Shown: one piece after another, positions 7,977 through 15,915 of the stretch
Position numbering within the stretch: position 1 is the first letter of the stretch
Layout of the letters: every line of letters begins with the position of its first letter
Source: an uncultured Pelagibacteraceae bacterium
GTDB taxonomy: Bacteria; Pseudomonadota; Alphaproteobacteria; Pelagibacterales; Pelagibacteraceae
Reading direction: 5' to 3'
Assembly: GCA_902569725.1 (NCBI GenBank)
Contig: CACFVG010000010.1
Span: forward strand, 1-37,861
DNA length: 37,861 nt
Program-made: the position numbers and the translations under genes
Notes under the pieces: generated by a model
The model's input: only the letters and a program-made list of their open reading frames with translations
What the model was told of the DNA's origin: nothing
Database searches by the model: none

Positions 7977-10169
7977 TTATTTATCCATATATTCTTCTAA
8001 CCATTTTTTATTAGATTCAATTAAATCGTCAATATGTAGAATTGGCTCTTTATCAACTATTATCTCATTTTCAGTAACAATTCCAATATCATCATAATGT
8101 ACTGAATTATCTTTTAAAATCTTTTGTACTTTTAAGAGATTATTTGGTTCAATTTCAATAATATACCTTCCTTGATCTTCACTAAAATAATAATCAAATT
8201 TGTTCATTAAAACTTTAAGCTTATTAAGTTTAAAGCCTTTTTTACCTTTCATTGCCATTTTTGAAACTGCCGTGATAATTCCTCCTAAAGATACATCGTG
8301 AGCTGACTTAATTAATCCTTCTTCTATTAATTTTAAGGTAGTTTCACCATTATTTTTTTCATTAAATAAATTTACAACTGGTGGAGGACCTTTTTTTTCA
8401 TTTAAAATATTTATTGCAAATACGCTTTGATCTATATGACCTTCAGTTTTTCCAACAACTATAATTAAATTATTATTTTTTTTGAGGTCCATAGTGATCA
8501 TTTTTTTATAATCTTTAATTAAACCAACTCCTCCAATAGCAGGAGTAGGCTTAATTCCCTTACCCTTTGTTTCATTGTAAAAAGATACGTTTCCAGAAAC
8601 TATAGGATAATCTAAAAATTTACTTGCTTCATTAATTCCTTCAACACACTCAACAAACTCACCCATATTTTCTTCTTTTTCAGGATTTCCAAAATTTAAG
8701 CAATTTGTAATAGCAATTGGTTTAGATCCACATGAAATTAGGTTTCTCCAACTTTCGCAAACAACTTGCTTTCCACCTGTAAGAGGATGAGCGTAACAAT
8801 ATAAAGCAGAAGAATCTACTGATGCTGCAACAGCTTTATTTGTGCCATGAACCCTTACCACTCCAGAGTCAGAGCCAGGTTTTTGAATTGTATCTCCCAT
8901 AACTGTATGATCATATTGTTGCCAAATCCATTTCTTGCTTGAAATATTTGGCAATCCTAATATTTTTTTAAGAACTTCAGTAATTTTTAATTTTTTAAAA
9001 TTATCTTTTTCAAACTTTATTTTTTGTGGAAGTTTTGTTTTTTTCCACTTTCGATCATATACAGGTGCATTTTCTGCCAAAATATTAATAGGAATTTCTG
9101 CAACTTTATTATTATCAAAAAATAGTTCAATTTTTTTTGTATCAGTGGTCTTTCCTATTACTGCAAAATCTAAATTCCATTTATCAAAAATCTTTTTTGC
9201 ATCATCTTCTTTTCCATTTTCTAGTACAATCAACATTCTTTCTTGGCTTTCGGAAAGCATAATTTCATAAGGTGTCATTTTTTCTTCACGGCATGGAACT
9301 TTATTAAGATTTAACTCTATACCTAAATTGCCTTTTGATGCCATTTCAATACTTGATGATGTTAATCCTGCAGCTCCCATATCTTGAATTGATATAATTG
9401 ATTTTCCTGCCATTAACTCTAAACAAGCTTCCAATAATAATTTTTCTGTAAAAGGGTCTCCAACTTGAACTGTAGGTTTTTTTTCTTCTATTTTTTCATC
9501 AAATATTGCTGAAGCCATACTTGCACCATGGATGCCATCACGTCCAGTTTTTGATCCAACATAAATTACTGGTTTATCTATGCCTGCAGCTTTCGAGTAA
9601 AAAATTTTATTTTTATTAACTAAGCCTAAAGTCATTGCATTAACTAAAATATTTCCATTATAAGATTCATCAAAATTTGTTTGACCGCCTATAGTTGGAA
9701 TGCCCATACAATTTCCATAACCTCCTATACCTTTTACAACTCCTCTTAATAAATTTTTTGTTTTAGGATGTTGTGGTGAACCAAAATGTATTGAATTTAA
9801 GTTTGCAATAGGTCTTGCACCCATTGTAAAAACATCTCTCATTATACCTCCGACACCAGTAGCTGCTCCTTGATAAGGTTCTATAAATGAAGGGTGGTTA
9901 TGACTTTCAATTTTAAAAACTATCGCGTCATCATCCTCAATATCAATAACTCCAGCATTTTCACCAGGACCTTGAATAACTTTTTTTCCTTTTGTATTTA
10001 GTTTTTTTAAATGAATTCTTGATGATTTGTATGAACAATGCTCATTCCACATTGCAGAAAAAATTCCAAGTTCAGTTAGGTTTGGTGTTCTTTTTAATAA
10101 ATCACAAATTTTATTAAATTCTTCTTTTTTTAAACCGTGATCAACTGCTATCTGTTCGTTAACTTCCAT
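7977..10169 (-). CDS. purL: Phosphoribosylformylglycinamidine synthase subunit PurL (small type)
   Basis: PurL uses ATP to convert FGAR to FGAM in the fourth step of IMP synthesis, receiving ammonia from PurQ with PurS as the bridging subunit. At 730 residues it is the small PurL without the fused glutaminase and PurS-like domains. Visible hallmarks are [12 protein letters not shown] with the active-site His, the segment [19 protein letters not shown], and [21 protein letters not shown] second PurM-like half with [10 protein letters not shown] and [10 protein letters not shown] follows. The start ATG overlaps the purQ stop by one base. The order purS, purQ, purL reflects the physical complex. 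The bolA-like gene follows after one base. Confidence 0.97.
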   Translation of the reverse strand: MEVNEQIAVDHGLKKEEFNKICDLLKRTPNLTELGIFSAMWNEHCSYKSSRIHLKKLNTKGKKVIQGPGENAGVIDIEDDDAIVFKIESHNHPSFIEPYQGAATGVGGIMRDVFTMGARPIANLNSIHFGSPQHPKTKNLLRGVVKGIGGYGNCMGIPTIGGQTNFDESYNGNILVNAMTLGLVNKNKIFYSKAAGIDKPVIYVGSKTGRDGIHGASMASAIFDEKIEEKKPTVQVGDPFTEKLLLEACLELMAGKSIISIQDMGAAGLTSSSIEMASKGNLGIELNLNKVPCREEKMTPYEIMLSESQERMLIVLENGKEDDAKKIFDKWNLDFAVIGKTTDTKKIELFFDNNKVAEIPINILAENAPVYDRKWKKTKLPQKIKFEKDNFKKLKITEVLKKILGLPNISSKKWIWQQYDHTVMGDTIQKPGSDSGVVRVHGTNKAVAASVDSSALYCYAHPLTGGKQVVCESWRNLISCGSKPIAITNCLNFGNPEKEENMGEFVECVEGINEASKFLDYPIVSGNVSFYNETKGKGIKPTPAIGGVGLIKDYKKMITMDLKKNNNLIIVVGKTEGHIDQSVFAINILNEKKGPPPVVNLFNEKNNGETTLKLIEEGLIKSAHDVSLGGIITAVSKMAMKGKKGFKLNKLKVLMNKFDYYFSEDQGRYIIEIEPNNLLKVQKILKDNSVHYDDIGIVTENEIIVDKEPILHIDDLIESNKKWLEEYMDK

Positions 10170-10852
10170 TATTTTAAATTTTCAAATAAGCTTTCAAAGA
10201 AAAAATTTCCATCATTACTTGAAAGATACTTATCAATCATTCTTTCAGGGTGTGGCATCATACCTAAGATATTTTTTTTTTTACTAAAAATTCCAGCAAT
10301 GTTATTTAATGCTCCATTTGGATTAAATTGATCATCTTCCTTCCCCTTTTCATTGCAATAGGTGACTGCAATTTGATTATTATCATTTAAGGACTTAATT
10401 TCTTCATCTGAACAAAAATAATTTCCTTCATTATGAGCAATATGTAATTCTAGAATTTCCTTTTTGATATTTTTAAAATATTTATTTTCCTTATTATTTA
10501 TTTTCACATGAACATTTTTGCATATAAATTTTTGATATTTATTTTGTAAAAGTACACCTGGTAACAAACCAGTCTCTGTTAGTATTTGAAATCCGTTACA
10601 TATACCTAATACTAAGCCTCCTGAATCTGCAAACTTAAAAACTGATTTAATTATTTTTGACTTGGCAGCAATACTTCCACAACGTAAGTAATCTCCATAT
10701 GAAAAACCACCAGGCAGAACAATTAAGTCACTTTTAGGAATTTCTAGATCATCGTGCCAAACCATTTGGTTTTTAAAACCAATTTTTTTTAGCGCTACAT
10801 CCATATCTCTATCACAATTAGATCCTGGGAAAATTATTACTGAAGATTTCAT
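10169..10852 (-). CDS. purQ: Phosphoribosylformylglycinamidine synthase subunit PurQ (glutaminase)
   Basis: PurQ hydrolyses glutamine and channels ammonia to PurL. The 227-residue protein is a class I (triad) glutamine amidotransferase. The nucleophile is Cys85 in GICNGFQIL, and the His-Glu pair lies in MMPHPERM near the C-terminus. The N-terminal segment [12 protein letters not shown] and the loop [13 protein letters not shown] are typical of PurQ. It begins 5 nt after purS and its stop overlaps the purL start by one base, consistent with stoichiometric expression of the complex. Its length is within the usual range of 220-230 residues. Confidence 0.97.
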   Translation of the reverse strand: MKSSVIIFPGSNCDRDMDVALKKIGFKNQMVWHDDLEIPKSDLIVLPGGFSYGDYLRCGSIAAKSKIIKSVFKFADSGGLVLGICNGFQILTETGLLPGVLLQNKYQKFICKNVHVKINNKENKYFKNIKKEILELHIAHNEGNYFCSDEEIKSLNDNNQIAVTYCNEKGKEDDQFNPNGALNNIAGIFSKKKNILGMMPHPERMIDKYLSSNDGNFFFESLFENLK

Positions 10853-10857
10853 TAATT

Positions 10858-11091
10858 TTATAAAATTTTATAATCTTCAATTACTAGATTAGCTAAAAGT
10901 TTTTTACACATTTCTTCTACTTTAGCTTTTGCTTTTTTTTCATCTTCTAAGTTAACTTCGATATCAAAATATTTTCCTTGTCTAACTTGCTTTACGTCTG
11001 AAAAGTTCATTCCATTTAAGGTTTGTTGTATAGCTTTACCTTGAGGATCAAGCACTCCTTCTTTTAGAGTAACAATTGCTTTTATTTTCAT
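10858..11091 (-). CDS. purS: Phosphoribosylformylglycinamidine synthase subunit PurS
   Basis: PurS is the small bridging subunit that holds PurQ to PurL and helps form the ammonia channel. The 77-residue product shows the family pattern: the strand MKIKAIVTLKEGVLDPQGKA, then IQQTLNGMNFSDVKQVRQGK and the conserved segment YFDIEV, then the helix EKKAKAKVEEMCKKLLANL. The length is standard (75-85). Its start overlaps the purC stop by 4 nt, and purQ follows after 5 nt. Its presence confirms that the small PurL of this organism works as the three-subunit complex. Confidence 0.95.
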   Translation of the reverse strand: MKIKAIVTLKEGVLDPQGKAIQQTLNGMNFSDVKQVRQGKYFDIEVNLEDEKKAKAKVEEMCKKLLANLVIEDYKIL

Positions 11092-11873
11092 TTATTTTTT
11101 TTAATTTTAACTGCTTTTGGTTTAGAGAATTTAATTGGTCTAATATTGTTAGATTGTTCATGTAAAATTCCAAGCCTTCTAGCAATTTCTTGATAAGCAT
11201 TAATCACATTACCTAAATCTTTTCTAAATCTATCTTTATCTAATTTTTTGTCTGTATCGGCATCCCATAATCTGCATGTATCAGGGCTAATTTCATCAGC
11301 TAAAATTATTTTTCCATCAGATTTTCTTTTTCCAAATTCAAGCTTAAAATCAACTAATTTAACTCCAACACCTTTAAACATTCCTTGTAAAAAATCGTTA
11401 ATTCTTAAACATTGTTCAGATATCAAATCTATTTCAAGAACAGAGGCCCATTCAAAAGCATATATATGTTCTCTTGACACCAATGGGTCACCAAGTTCAT
11501 CGTTTTTATAACAAAATTCTATTAATGGTTTTTTCAATACTGTTCCATCTTCAATACCAAGTCTTTTTGTCAAAGAACCAGTAGCAATGTTTCTTACCAC
11601 AAATTCAATTGGTATAATGTCAACCATATCAATCAATTGTTCTCTCATATTAAGTCTTTTAATTAAATGATTTTCAATTCCGACTTCTTTTAAGGAAGAT
11701 AAAATATGCTCTGATATTCTATTATTTAGAATTCCTTTTCCTTCTATATTTGCTTTTTTTTGATTGTTAAACGCAGTCGCATCATCTTTAAAATGCTGAA
11801 TAACTAAGTTTTTTTCAGCTGAAGCGAATAAAATTTTTGCCTTACCTTCGTAAAGTTTTTTACCTTTTTTCAT
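11088..11873 (-). CDS. purC: SAICAR synthetase (phosphoribosylaminoimidazole-succinocarboxamide synthase)
   Basis: PurC joins CAIR and aspartate with ATP to make SAICAR in IMP synthesis. In 261 residues the N-terminal GKKLYEGKAKILF and HFKDDATAFN form the ATP-binding lobe. IPIEFVVRNIATGSLTKR, LVDFKLEFGK and ADEISPDTCRLWD are the family signatures for substrate and metal binding. The basic C-terminal tail (SKPKAVKIKKNK) extends slightly beyond the core. It overlaps the purB stop by one base upstream and purS by 4 nt downstream. PurB, which acts on the product of PurC, is encoded immediately before it. Confidence 0.97.
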   Translation of the reverse strand: MKKGKKLYEGKAKILFASAEKNLVIQHFKDDATAFNNQKKANIEGKGILNNRISEHILSSLKEVGIENHLIKRLNMREQLIDMVDIIPIEFVVRNIATGSLTKRLGIEDGTVLKKPLIEFCYKNDELGDPLVSREHIYAFEWASVLEIDLISEQCLRINDFLQGMFKGVGVKLVDFKLEFGKRKSDGKIILADEISPDTCRLWDADTDKKLDKDRFRKDLGNVINAYQEIARRLGILHEQSNNIRPIKFSKPKAVKIKKNK

Positions 11874-13165
11874 TATTTAAATACTCTTCTAAAAATTAAA
11901 TTTACATTTTTAAAATGAGAAGAGTAATTAAATATTGAATTTAATTTAGACTTGCTAATTTTACTCATTATTAATTTATCTTTTGATATTAAATCAAACA
12001 AAATTTTATTTTCAGAAAAACATTTTTTTGAATGTGATTGAACAATCTTATAAGATTTTTCTCTACTCAATCCACTTTTTGTGAGTTCTAACATTATTTC
12101 TTGAGAAAAAATTAAACCTTTTGTTAAATTAATATTTTGAATCATTTTTTTTGGATAAATTATCATTTTATCTAAAATATTTGCCAACCTATTTAAAGCA
12201 AAATCTAAAGTAATATTTGCATCAGGACCTATATTTCTCTCAACACTAGAATGCGAAATGTCTCTCTCATGCCATAGCGCTATATTTTCTAGCGCAGGTG
12301 TTACGTAACTTCTTACCATTCTAGATAATCCAGTTAAGTTTTCACTTAGAATAGGGTTTTTTTTATGAGGCATTGCAGAAGATCCTTTTTGATCTTTCGA
12401 AAAGTATTCTTGTAATTCATAAACTTCAGATCTTTGAAGGTGTCTAATTTCAGTTGCTACTCTCTCAACTGATCCAGCAATAATTCCTAAAACAGAAAAA
12501 TAAAATGCATGTCTATCTCTTGGAATTATTTGTGTTGATATTGGCTCTACCTTTAAACTAAGTTTTTTTGCAACATGCTTTTCTACATTTGGATTTATAT
12601 TTGCAAAAGTTCCAACAGCTCCTGAAATAGCGCAGCTAGAAACTTCATCGACTGCATCAACTAATCTTTTTCTATTTCTTTTAAATTCTTCATAAAATGA
12701 TGCCAATTTTAATCCAAAAGTAATTGGTTCTGCGTGAATTCCATGACTTCTTCCAACACAAGGTGTAAACTTATATTTTTTTGCCTGTCTTTTTAAAACT
12801 TTTAAAATTAGATCTAAATCTTTTAATAATATTTTTCCTGATTGAATTAATTGAATATTAAAACTTGTGTCTAGTACGTCTGATGAAGTCATTCCTTGGT
12901 GGAGATAACGACCTTTAATTCCTACTTTTTCAGTAACCGAAGTTAAAAATGCAATTACATCATGTTTTACTTTAGTCTCGATATTATGAATTCTTTTTAC
13001 ATTTATTTTTGCTCTTTTTCTTACAGCTGAAGAAACACCTTTTGGAATTTGACCTAATTTTTCCATCGCTTGCGCCGCTGCTATTTCTACATCAAGCCAA
13101 ATTTTATATTTGTTCTCTTCAGACCAAATTTTTGTGAGTTCTTTTCTTGAATATCTATTAATCAT
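11873..13165 (-). CDS. purB: Adenylosuccinate lyase
   Basis: PurB cleaves SAICAR to AICAR and adenylosuccinate to AMP, releasing fumarate each time. The 430-residue protein belongs to the fumarase/aspartase superfamily. The signature loop GSSAMPHKKNP at 261-271 carries the catalytic Ser. His141 in GRSHGIHAEPITFG is the proposed general acid, and HQGMTSSDVLDT near 89-100 is the third conserved region. The length matches the short bacterial/archaeal-type enzyme (about 430). It starts 3 nt after map ends and overlaps purC by one base. Confidence 0.96.
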   Translation of the reverse strand: MINRYSRKELTKIWSEENKYKIWLDVEIAAAQAMEKLGQIPKGVSSAVRKRAKINVKRIHNIETKVKHDVIAFLTSVTEKVGIKGRYLHQGMTSSDVLDTSFNIQLIQSGKILLKDLDLILKVLKRQAKKYKFTPCVGRSHGIHAEPITFGLKLASFYEEFKRNRKRLVDAVDEVSSCAISGAVGTFANINPNVEKHVAKKLSLKVEPISTQIIPRDRHAFYFSVLGIIAGSVERVATEIRHLQRSEVYELQEYFSKDQKGSSAMPHKKNPILSENLTGLSRMVRSYVTPALENIALWHERDISHSSVERNIGPDANITLDFALNRLANILDKMIIYPKKMIQNINLTKGLIFSQEIMLELTKSGLSREKSYKIVQSHSKKCFSENKILFDLISKDKLIMSKISKSKLNSIFNYSSHFKNVNLIFRRVFK

Positions 13166-13168
13166 TAA

Positions 13169-13942
13169 TTATTTGTATGGAGGCTTAGAATAACCTTTAA
13201 CAGATTCTGTAAAGATTTCATATCCATTTTCAGTAATTCCTACAGTATGTTCAAACTGTGCTGATAATGATTTATCTTTAGTGACAGCTGTCCATCCATC
13301 ATTTAATACTTTTACATCATATTTTCCAAAATTAATCATTGGCTCTATTGTAAAAGTCATTCCAGGATAAACCTTAATTCCTGTATTTTTTTTCCCATAG
13401 TGCAAAATATTTGGAGGCTCATGAAATGTTGTACTTATTCCATGACCACAAAAATCTCTTACAACACTAAAACCTTTTTCTTCAACATAAGATTGGATTT
13501 CATAACCAATGTCACCCAAACTTAATCCTGGTTCTAAAATATTGATAGCTTTCATCATTGAATTATAAGTTGCATCAATTAAATTCTTAGATTTAATTGA
13601 AACTTCACCCACAGTATACATTCTACTTGTGTCACCATAATGGCCATCTAATATTGCTGTTACATCAATATTTATAGCATCACCTTCATCTAAAATTCTA
13701 TCTGATGGTATTCCATGACAAACAACATAATTTAATGAAGTACATAAAGACTTTTTAAAACCTCTATAAAATTGTGGTGCAGAATAAGCTCCATGATCTT
13801 TTATAAATTCATACCCAAGATTATCCAACTTGTCTGTTGATACTCCCGGTTTTATATGATCAGTTAGCATATCTAAAGTTCTAGCAGCTAAATTCCCAGC
13901 AGCACGCATCTTCACAAATTTTTCTGTATAATCACTCATCAA
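13169..13942 (-). CDS. map: Methionine aminopeptidase, type I
   Basis: Map removes the initiator methionine from nascent proteins. All five metal ligands can be placed in the 257-residue product: Asp93 and Asp104 (AINIDVTAILDGHYGDTS), His167 (DFCGHGISTTFHEPP), Glu200 (TFTIEPMI) and Glu231 (QFEHTVGITENG). The substrate-binding His76 lies in NYVVCHGIPSD. Two ATGs are adjacent (MMSDYTEK), and the second would shorten it by one residue. It overlaps the 3' end of sfsA by 11 nt. A translation-maturation gene heading a purine cluster is a matter of linkage, and no functional link is implied. The length is typical of the short type Ia form. Confidence 0.97.
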   Translation of the reverse strand: MMSDYTEKFVKMRAAGNLAARTLDMLTDHIKPGVSTDKLDNLGYEFIKDHGAYSAPQFYRGFKKSLCTSLNYVVCHGIPSDRILDEGDAINIDVTAILDGHYGDTSRMYTVGEVSIKSKNLIDATYNSMMKAINILEPGLSLGDIGYEIQSYVEEKGFSVVRDFCGHGISTTFHEPPNILHYGKKNTGIKVYPGMTFTIEPMINFGKYDVKVLNDGWTAVTKDKSLSAQFEHTVGITENGYEIFTESVKGYSKPPYK

Positions 13943-14630
13943 TAATTTTCAATTTTTTATCTATTTTTATTTGCTTAGGATCAATTTTACATTTATAGGC
14001 AAGAAATTGAACTCCAGATTTTTTTGCAATTAAATAATTTTCATAATAGTCCCTATCTATATCTTTTGCTATTTTAAAATATTTCATATTTTCAATTTGT
14101 ACTAAAAATAAAACATATGATTTAAAGCCTTTTTTTGATGCCTCTATTAAAGTTTTAATATGTTTTGTTCCTCTAGATGTAGGAGCGTCAGGAAATTCAG
14201 ATACTTTGTTATCTCTAAATAGAGTAACATTTTTAACTTCTATAAATATATTTTTATTATTTTTATTTACTAAAAAATCAAAACGAGTTTCTTTATTATA
14301 AAATACCTCAGGCTTGATACTCTTTAAATTATTAAACTCTTTAAATGAGTTATTTTTAAGACCTTCGGCAACAATCTTATTTGCTAAATGAGTGTTAACA
14401 CCAACAAGATTATTTTTAACTTTGATTATTTCCAAAGTATACTTAAGTTTTCTTTTTGGATTGTCATTTTTTGTAACCCAAACATCATTATATTTGTCCA
14501 ATAATCCCATCATTGAACCAGTATTAGGACAATGTGCTGTAATAATTTCTTTATTTGCTTTGATATCAGCAAAAAATCTCTTATATCTTTTTACAAGTTT
14601 GCCTTTAATTAAAGACTTGGTAAATTTCAT
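13932..14630 (-). CDS. sfsA: SfsA family protein (sugar fermentation stimulation homolog)
   Basis: SfsA proteins are widespread and named from an E. coli effect on maltose metabolism. An OB-like N-terminal domain and a nuclease-like C-terminal domain suggest nucleic acid binding, but their role is not settled. In 232 residues one sees ITAHCPNTGSMMGLL near 38-52 (the family's HCPNTGSM signature), RFDFLVNKNNKNIFIEVKNV with the nuclease-fold acidic pair, and FPDAPTSRGTKHIKTLIE. A frame extension to 14681 adds 17 hydrophobic residues but would run into the divergent gene. The ATG at 14630 gives the normal family N-terminus (MKFTKSLIKGKLVKRYKRF) and is chosen. It opens the minus-strand directon and overlaps map by 11 nt. 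Confidence 0.92.
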   Translation of the reverse strand: MKFTKSLIKGKLVKRYKRFFADIKANKEIITAHCPNTGSMMGLLDKYNDVWVTKNDNPKRKLKYTLEIIKVKNNLVGVNTHLANKIVAEGLKNNSFKEFNNLKSIKPEVFYNKETRFDFLVNKNNKNIFIEVKNVTLFRDNKVSEFPDAPTSRGTKHIKTLIEASKKGFKSYVLFLVQIENMKYFKIAKDIDRDYYENYLIAKKSGVQFLAYKCKIDPKQIKIDKKLKIIDE

Positions 14631-14644
14631 ATTCAAAATATATA
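14617..14644 (+). promoter_or_regulatory. Predicted promoter of the CinA-like gene
   Basis: TTGGTA (14617-14622), a 16-nt spacer and TATATA (14639-14644) lie just ahead of the ATG at 14651. The -35 is inside sfsA. Six bases separate the -10 from the start codon, so initiation at the A of the ATG is predicted. No Shine-Dalgarno is present in the 20-bp intergenic region. Confidence 0.42.
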
Positions 14645-14666
14645 TAAGAAATGTCTGAAAAAACAA
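14637..14666 (-). promoter_or_regulatory. Predicted promoter of the sfsA-map-pur directon
   Basis: Read on the minus strand, TTGTTT (14661-14666) and TATATT (14637-14642) are separated by 18 nt. The -10 ends 6 nt before the sfsA ATG at 14630, so a leaderless transcript is predicted. The -35 lies inside the divergent gene. The -10 overlaps the -10 proposed for the plus strand. Sequence prediction only. Confidence 0.42.
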
Positions 14667-15403
14667 AAATAAATGCTGCAATACTGATTATAGGTAATGA
14701 AATTTTATCTGGAAGAACTCAAGATACTAATACAAGTACATTAGCTTTATGGCTAAATTCTATTGGAGTAAAAGTTCAGGAAGTTAAAGTTATTCCTGAT
14801 GTTGAAGAAACAATTGTTAATTCAGTAAATTTATTAAGAAAACAGTACGATTATGTTTTTACAACAGGAGGTATAGGTCCTACTCATGATGATATTACCG
14901 CTGAATCAATTTCTAAAGCATTTAATATTAAGTACGAGATGCACAAAGAAGGTTATAAGCTTCTCGAAAAATATTACAAACCTGGAGAGTTTAATGAAGG
15001 TAGACAAAAAATGATTTGGATGCCTGAAAATGCAAAATTAATATTAAATCCAACAAGTGGAGCTCCAGGCTTTAATGTTGAAAATGTTTTTTGTTTACCA
15101 GGAGTGCCTTCAATTTTAAAATCTATGTTAGGTAGCTTAAAAAATGAAATAGTAGGGGGAGAACCAATACTAAGTCATACTATTAATCTTCGCACTGTCG
15201 AAAGTGAGATAGCAAATTCTTTAACCAAAGTTCAAGATAATAACAAAGATGTTGAAATAGGAAGCTATCCATTTTTTCAAGCAGGTAAATTAGGTGTTTC
15301 AATTGTAATTAGATCTGAGGACCAAAAAAAAATTGATGTTTGTAATTCGCAAATACTAGAATTTGTTAAAGAAAAAAAAATAGAAGTAGTAAAAAGAGAT
15401 TAA
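14651..15403 (+). CDS. CinA-like molybdopterin-binding (MoCF) domain protein
   Basis: The protein is the N-terminal half of the CinA family. This domain resembles MoaB/MogA, and in related enzymes it acts as a nucleotide pyrophosphatase on ADP-ribose or NAD-like substrates. The 250-residue product begins NAAILIIGNEILSGRTQDTN, the family signature. It has FTTGGIGPTHDDITAESISK near 75-95 (the GGIGPTHDD phosphate loop) and SGAPGFNVENVFCLPGVPS. The C-terminal NMN deamidase domain of full-length CinA (about 160 residues) is absent. Many alphaproteobacteria have such a stand-alone form. Its physiological role is unclear. It is divergent from sfsA across 20 bp and followed by the next gene after one base. 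Confidence 0.88.
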   Translation: MSEKTKINAAILIIGNEILSGRTQDTNTSTLALWLNSIGVKVQEVKVIPDVEETIVNSVNLLRKQYDYVFTTGGIGPTHDDITAESISKAFNIKYEMHKEGYKLLEKYYKPGEFNEGRQKMIWMPENAKLILNPTSGAPGFNVENVFCLPGVPSILKSMLGSLKNEIVGGEPILSHTINLRTVESEIANSLTKVQDNNKDVEIGSYPFFQAGKLGVSIVIRSEDQKKIDVCNSQILEFVKEKKIEVVKRD

Positions 15404-15404
15404 T

Positions 15405-15848
15405 ATGCTTTATTTTGCATACGGAAGCAATCTTAACCATCAACAAATGGAAAATAGGTGTGATGGAGCTAAATATTTAAAGTCCTATACACTAAAAGGG
15501 TATAAACTTTGTTTTAGCCATAAAACTCAAACATCGGTTTATGGGCATGCAAATATTATTAAAAGTAAAAATTCAAAAGTTCCAGGAGCAATTTGGAAAA
15601 TTACAAAGGCTGACGAAAAAGAATTGGATGGCTACGAAGGTGTTGATTACAACTATTATTCAAAGCATTATTTATCAATAAATGGCAATAAAACTTTAGT
15701 ATATATTCAAAATATTTATTATCTTCAAAAACCTAGTTCATCATATTTACATACAATTATACAAGGTTATAAAAACTGTGATTTAGATTTAAACTATTTA
15801 AAAAGAAAGATCTCAAACTACACTGTAAATTACATTATAAATTGGTAG
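15405..15848 (+). CDS. Gamma-glutamylcyclotransferase-like (GGCT/AIG2 fold) protein
   Basis: The family releases 5-oxoproline from gamma-glutamyl compounds, although many bacterial members have unknown substrates. The 147-residue product starts MLYFAYGSNLN, which is the YGSN substrate loop (4-9 plus). The expected catalytic Glu is Glu78 in LDGYEGVDYNYY. PGAIWKIT precedes it as in the family. It starts one base after the CinA-like gene. The stop codon TAG (15846-15848) and the two codons before it (AAT TGG) lie in the 42-bp sequence shared with tRNA-Leu, so the present C-terminus (INW) was probably set by the insertion event. The native end may have been different. The fold assignment is strong and the activity uncertain. 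Confidence 0.85.
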   Translation: MLYFAYGSNLNHQQMENRCDGAKYLKSYTLKGYKLCFSHKTQTSVYGHANIIKSKNSKVPGAIWKITKADEKELDGYEGVDYNYYSKHYLSINGNKTLVYIQNIYYLQKPSSSYLHTIIQGYKNCDLDLNYLKRKISNYTVNYIINW

Positions 15849-15880
15849 ACATAAAGGACTTAAAATACTTGCCACTTACG
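15839..15880 (+). repeat. tRNA-Leu fragment, left copy of islet A direct repeat
   Basis: This 42-bp segment matches 17781-17822 inside the intact tRNA-Leu(UAA) gene, in the same orientation, with four mismatches and no gaps. It covers the D-arm, the anticodon arm and the start of the variable region. The acceptor 5' strand and the whole 3' half are missing, so it cannot be a functional tRNA. It looks like a degenerate attachment-site remnant. Confidence 0.85.
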
Positions 15881-15896
15881 AACTAATTAGTAGAAA
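15869..15896 (+). promoter_or_regulatory. Candidate promoter of the C5 methyltransferase gene
   Basis: TTGCCA (15869-15874), a 16-nt spacer and TAGAAA (15891-15896) precede the ATG at 15916 by 19 nt. The -35 falls inside the tRNA-Leu fragment, so the attachment remnant may have supplied half of the promoter. Both boxes match the consensus at only about four of six positions. Confidence 0.3.
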
Positions 15897-15915
15897 TAAA
15901 GAATCTTAAATTAAT

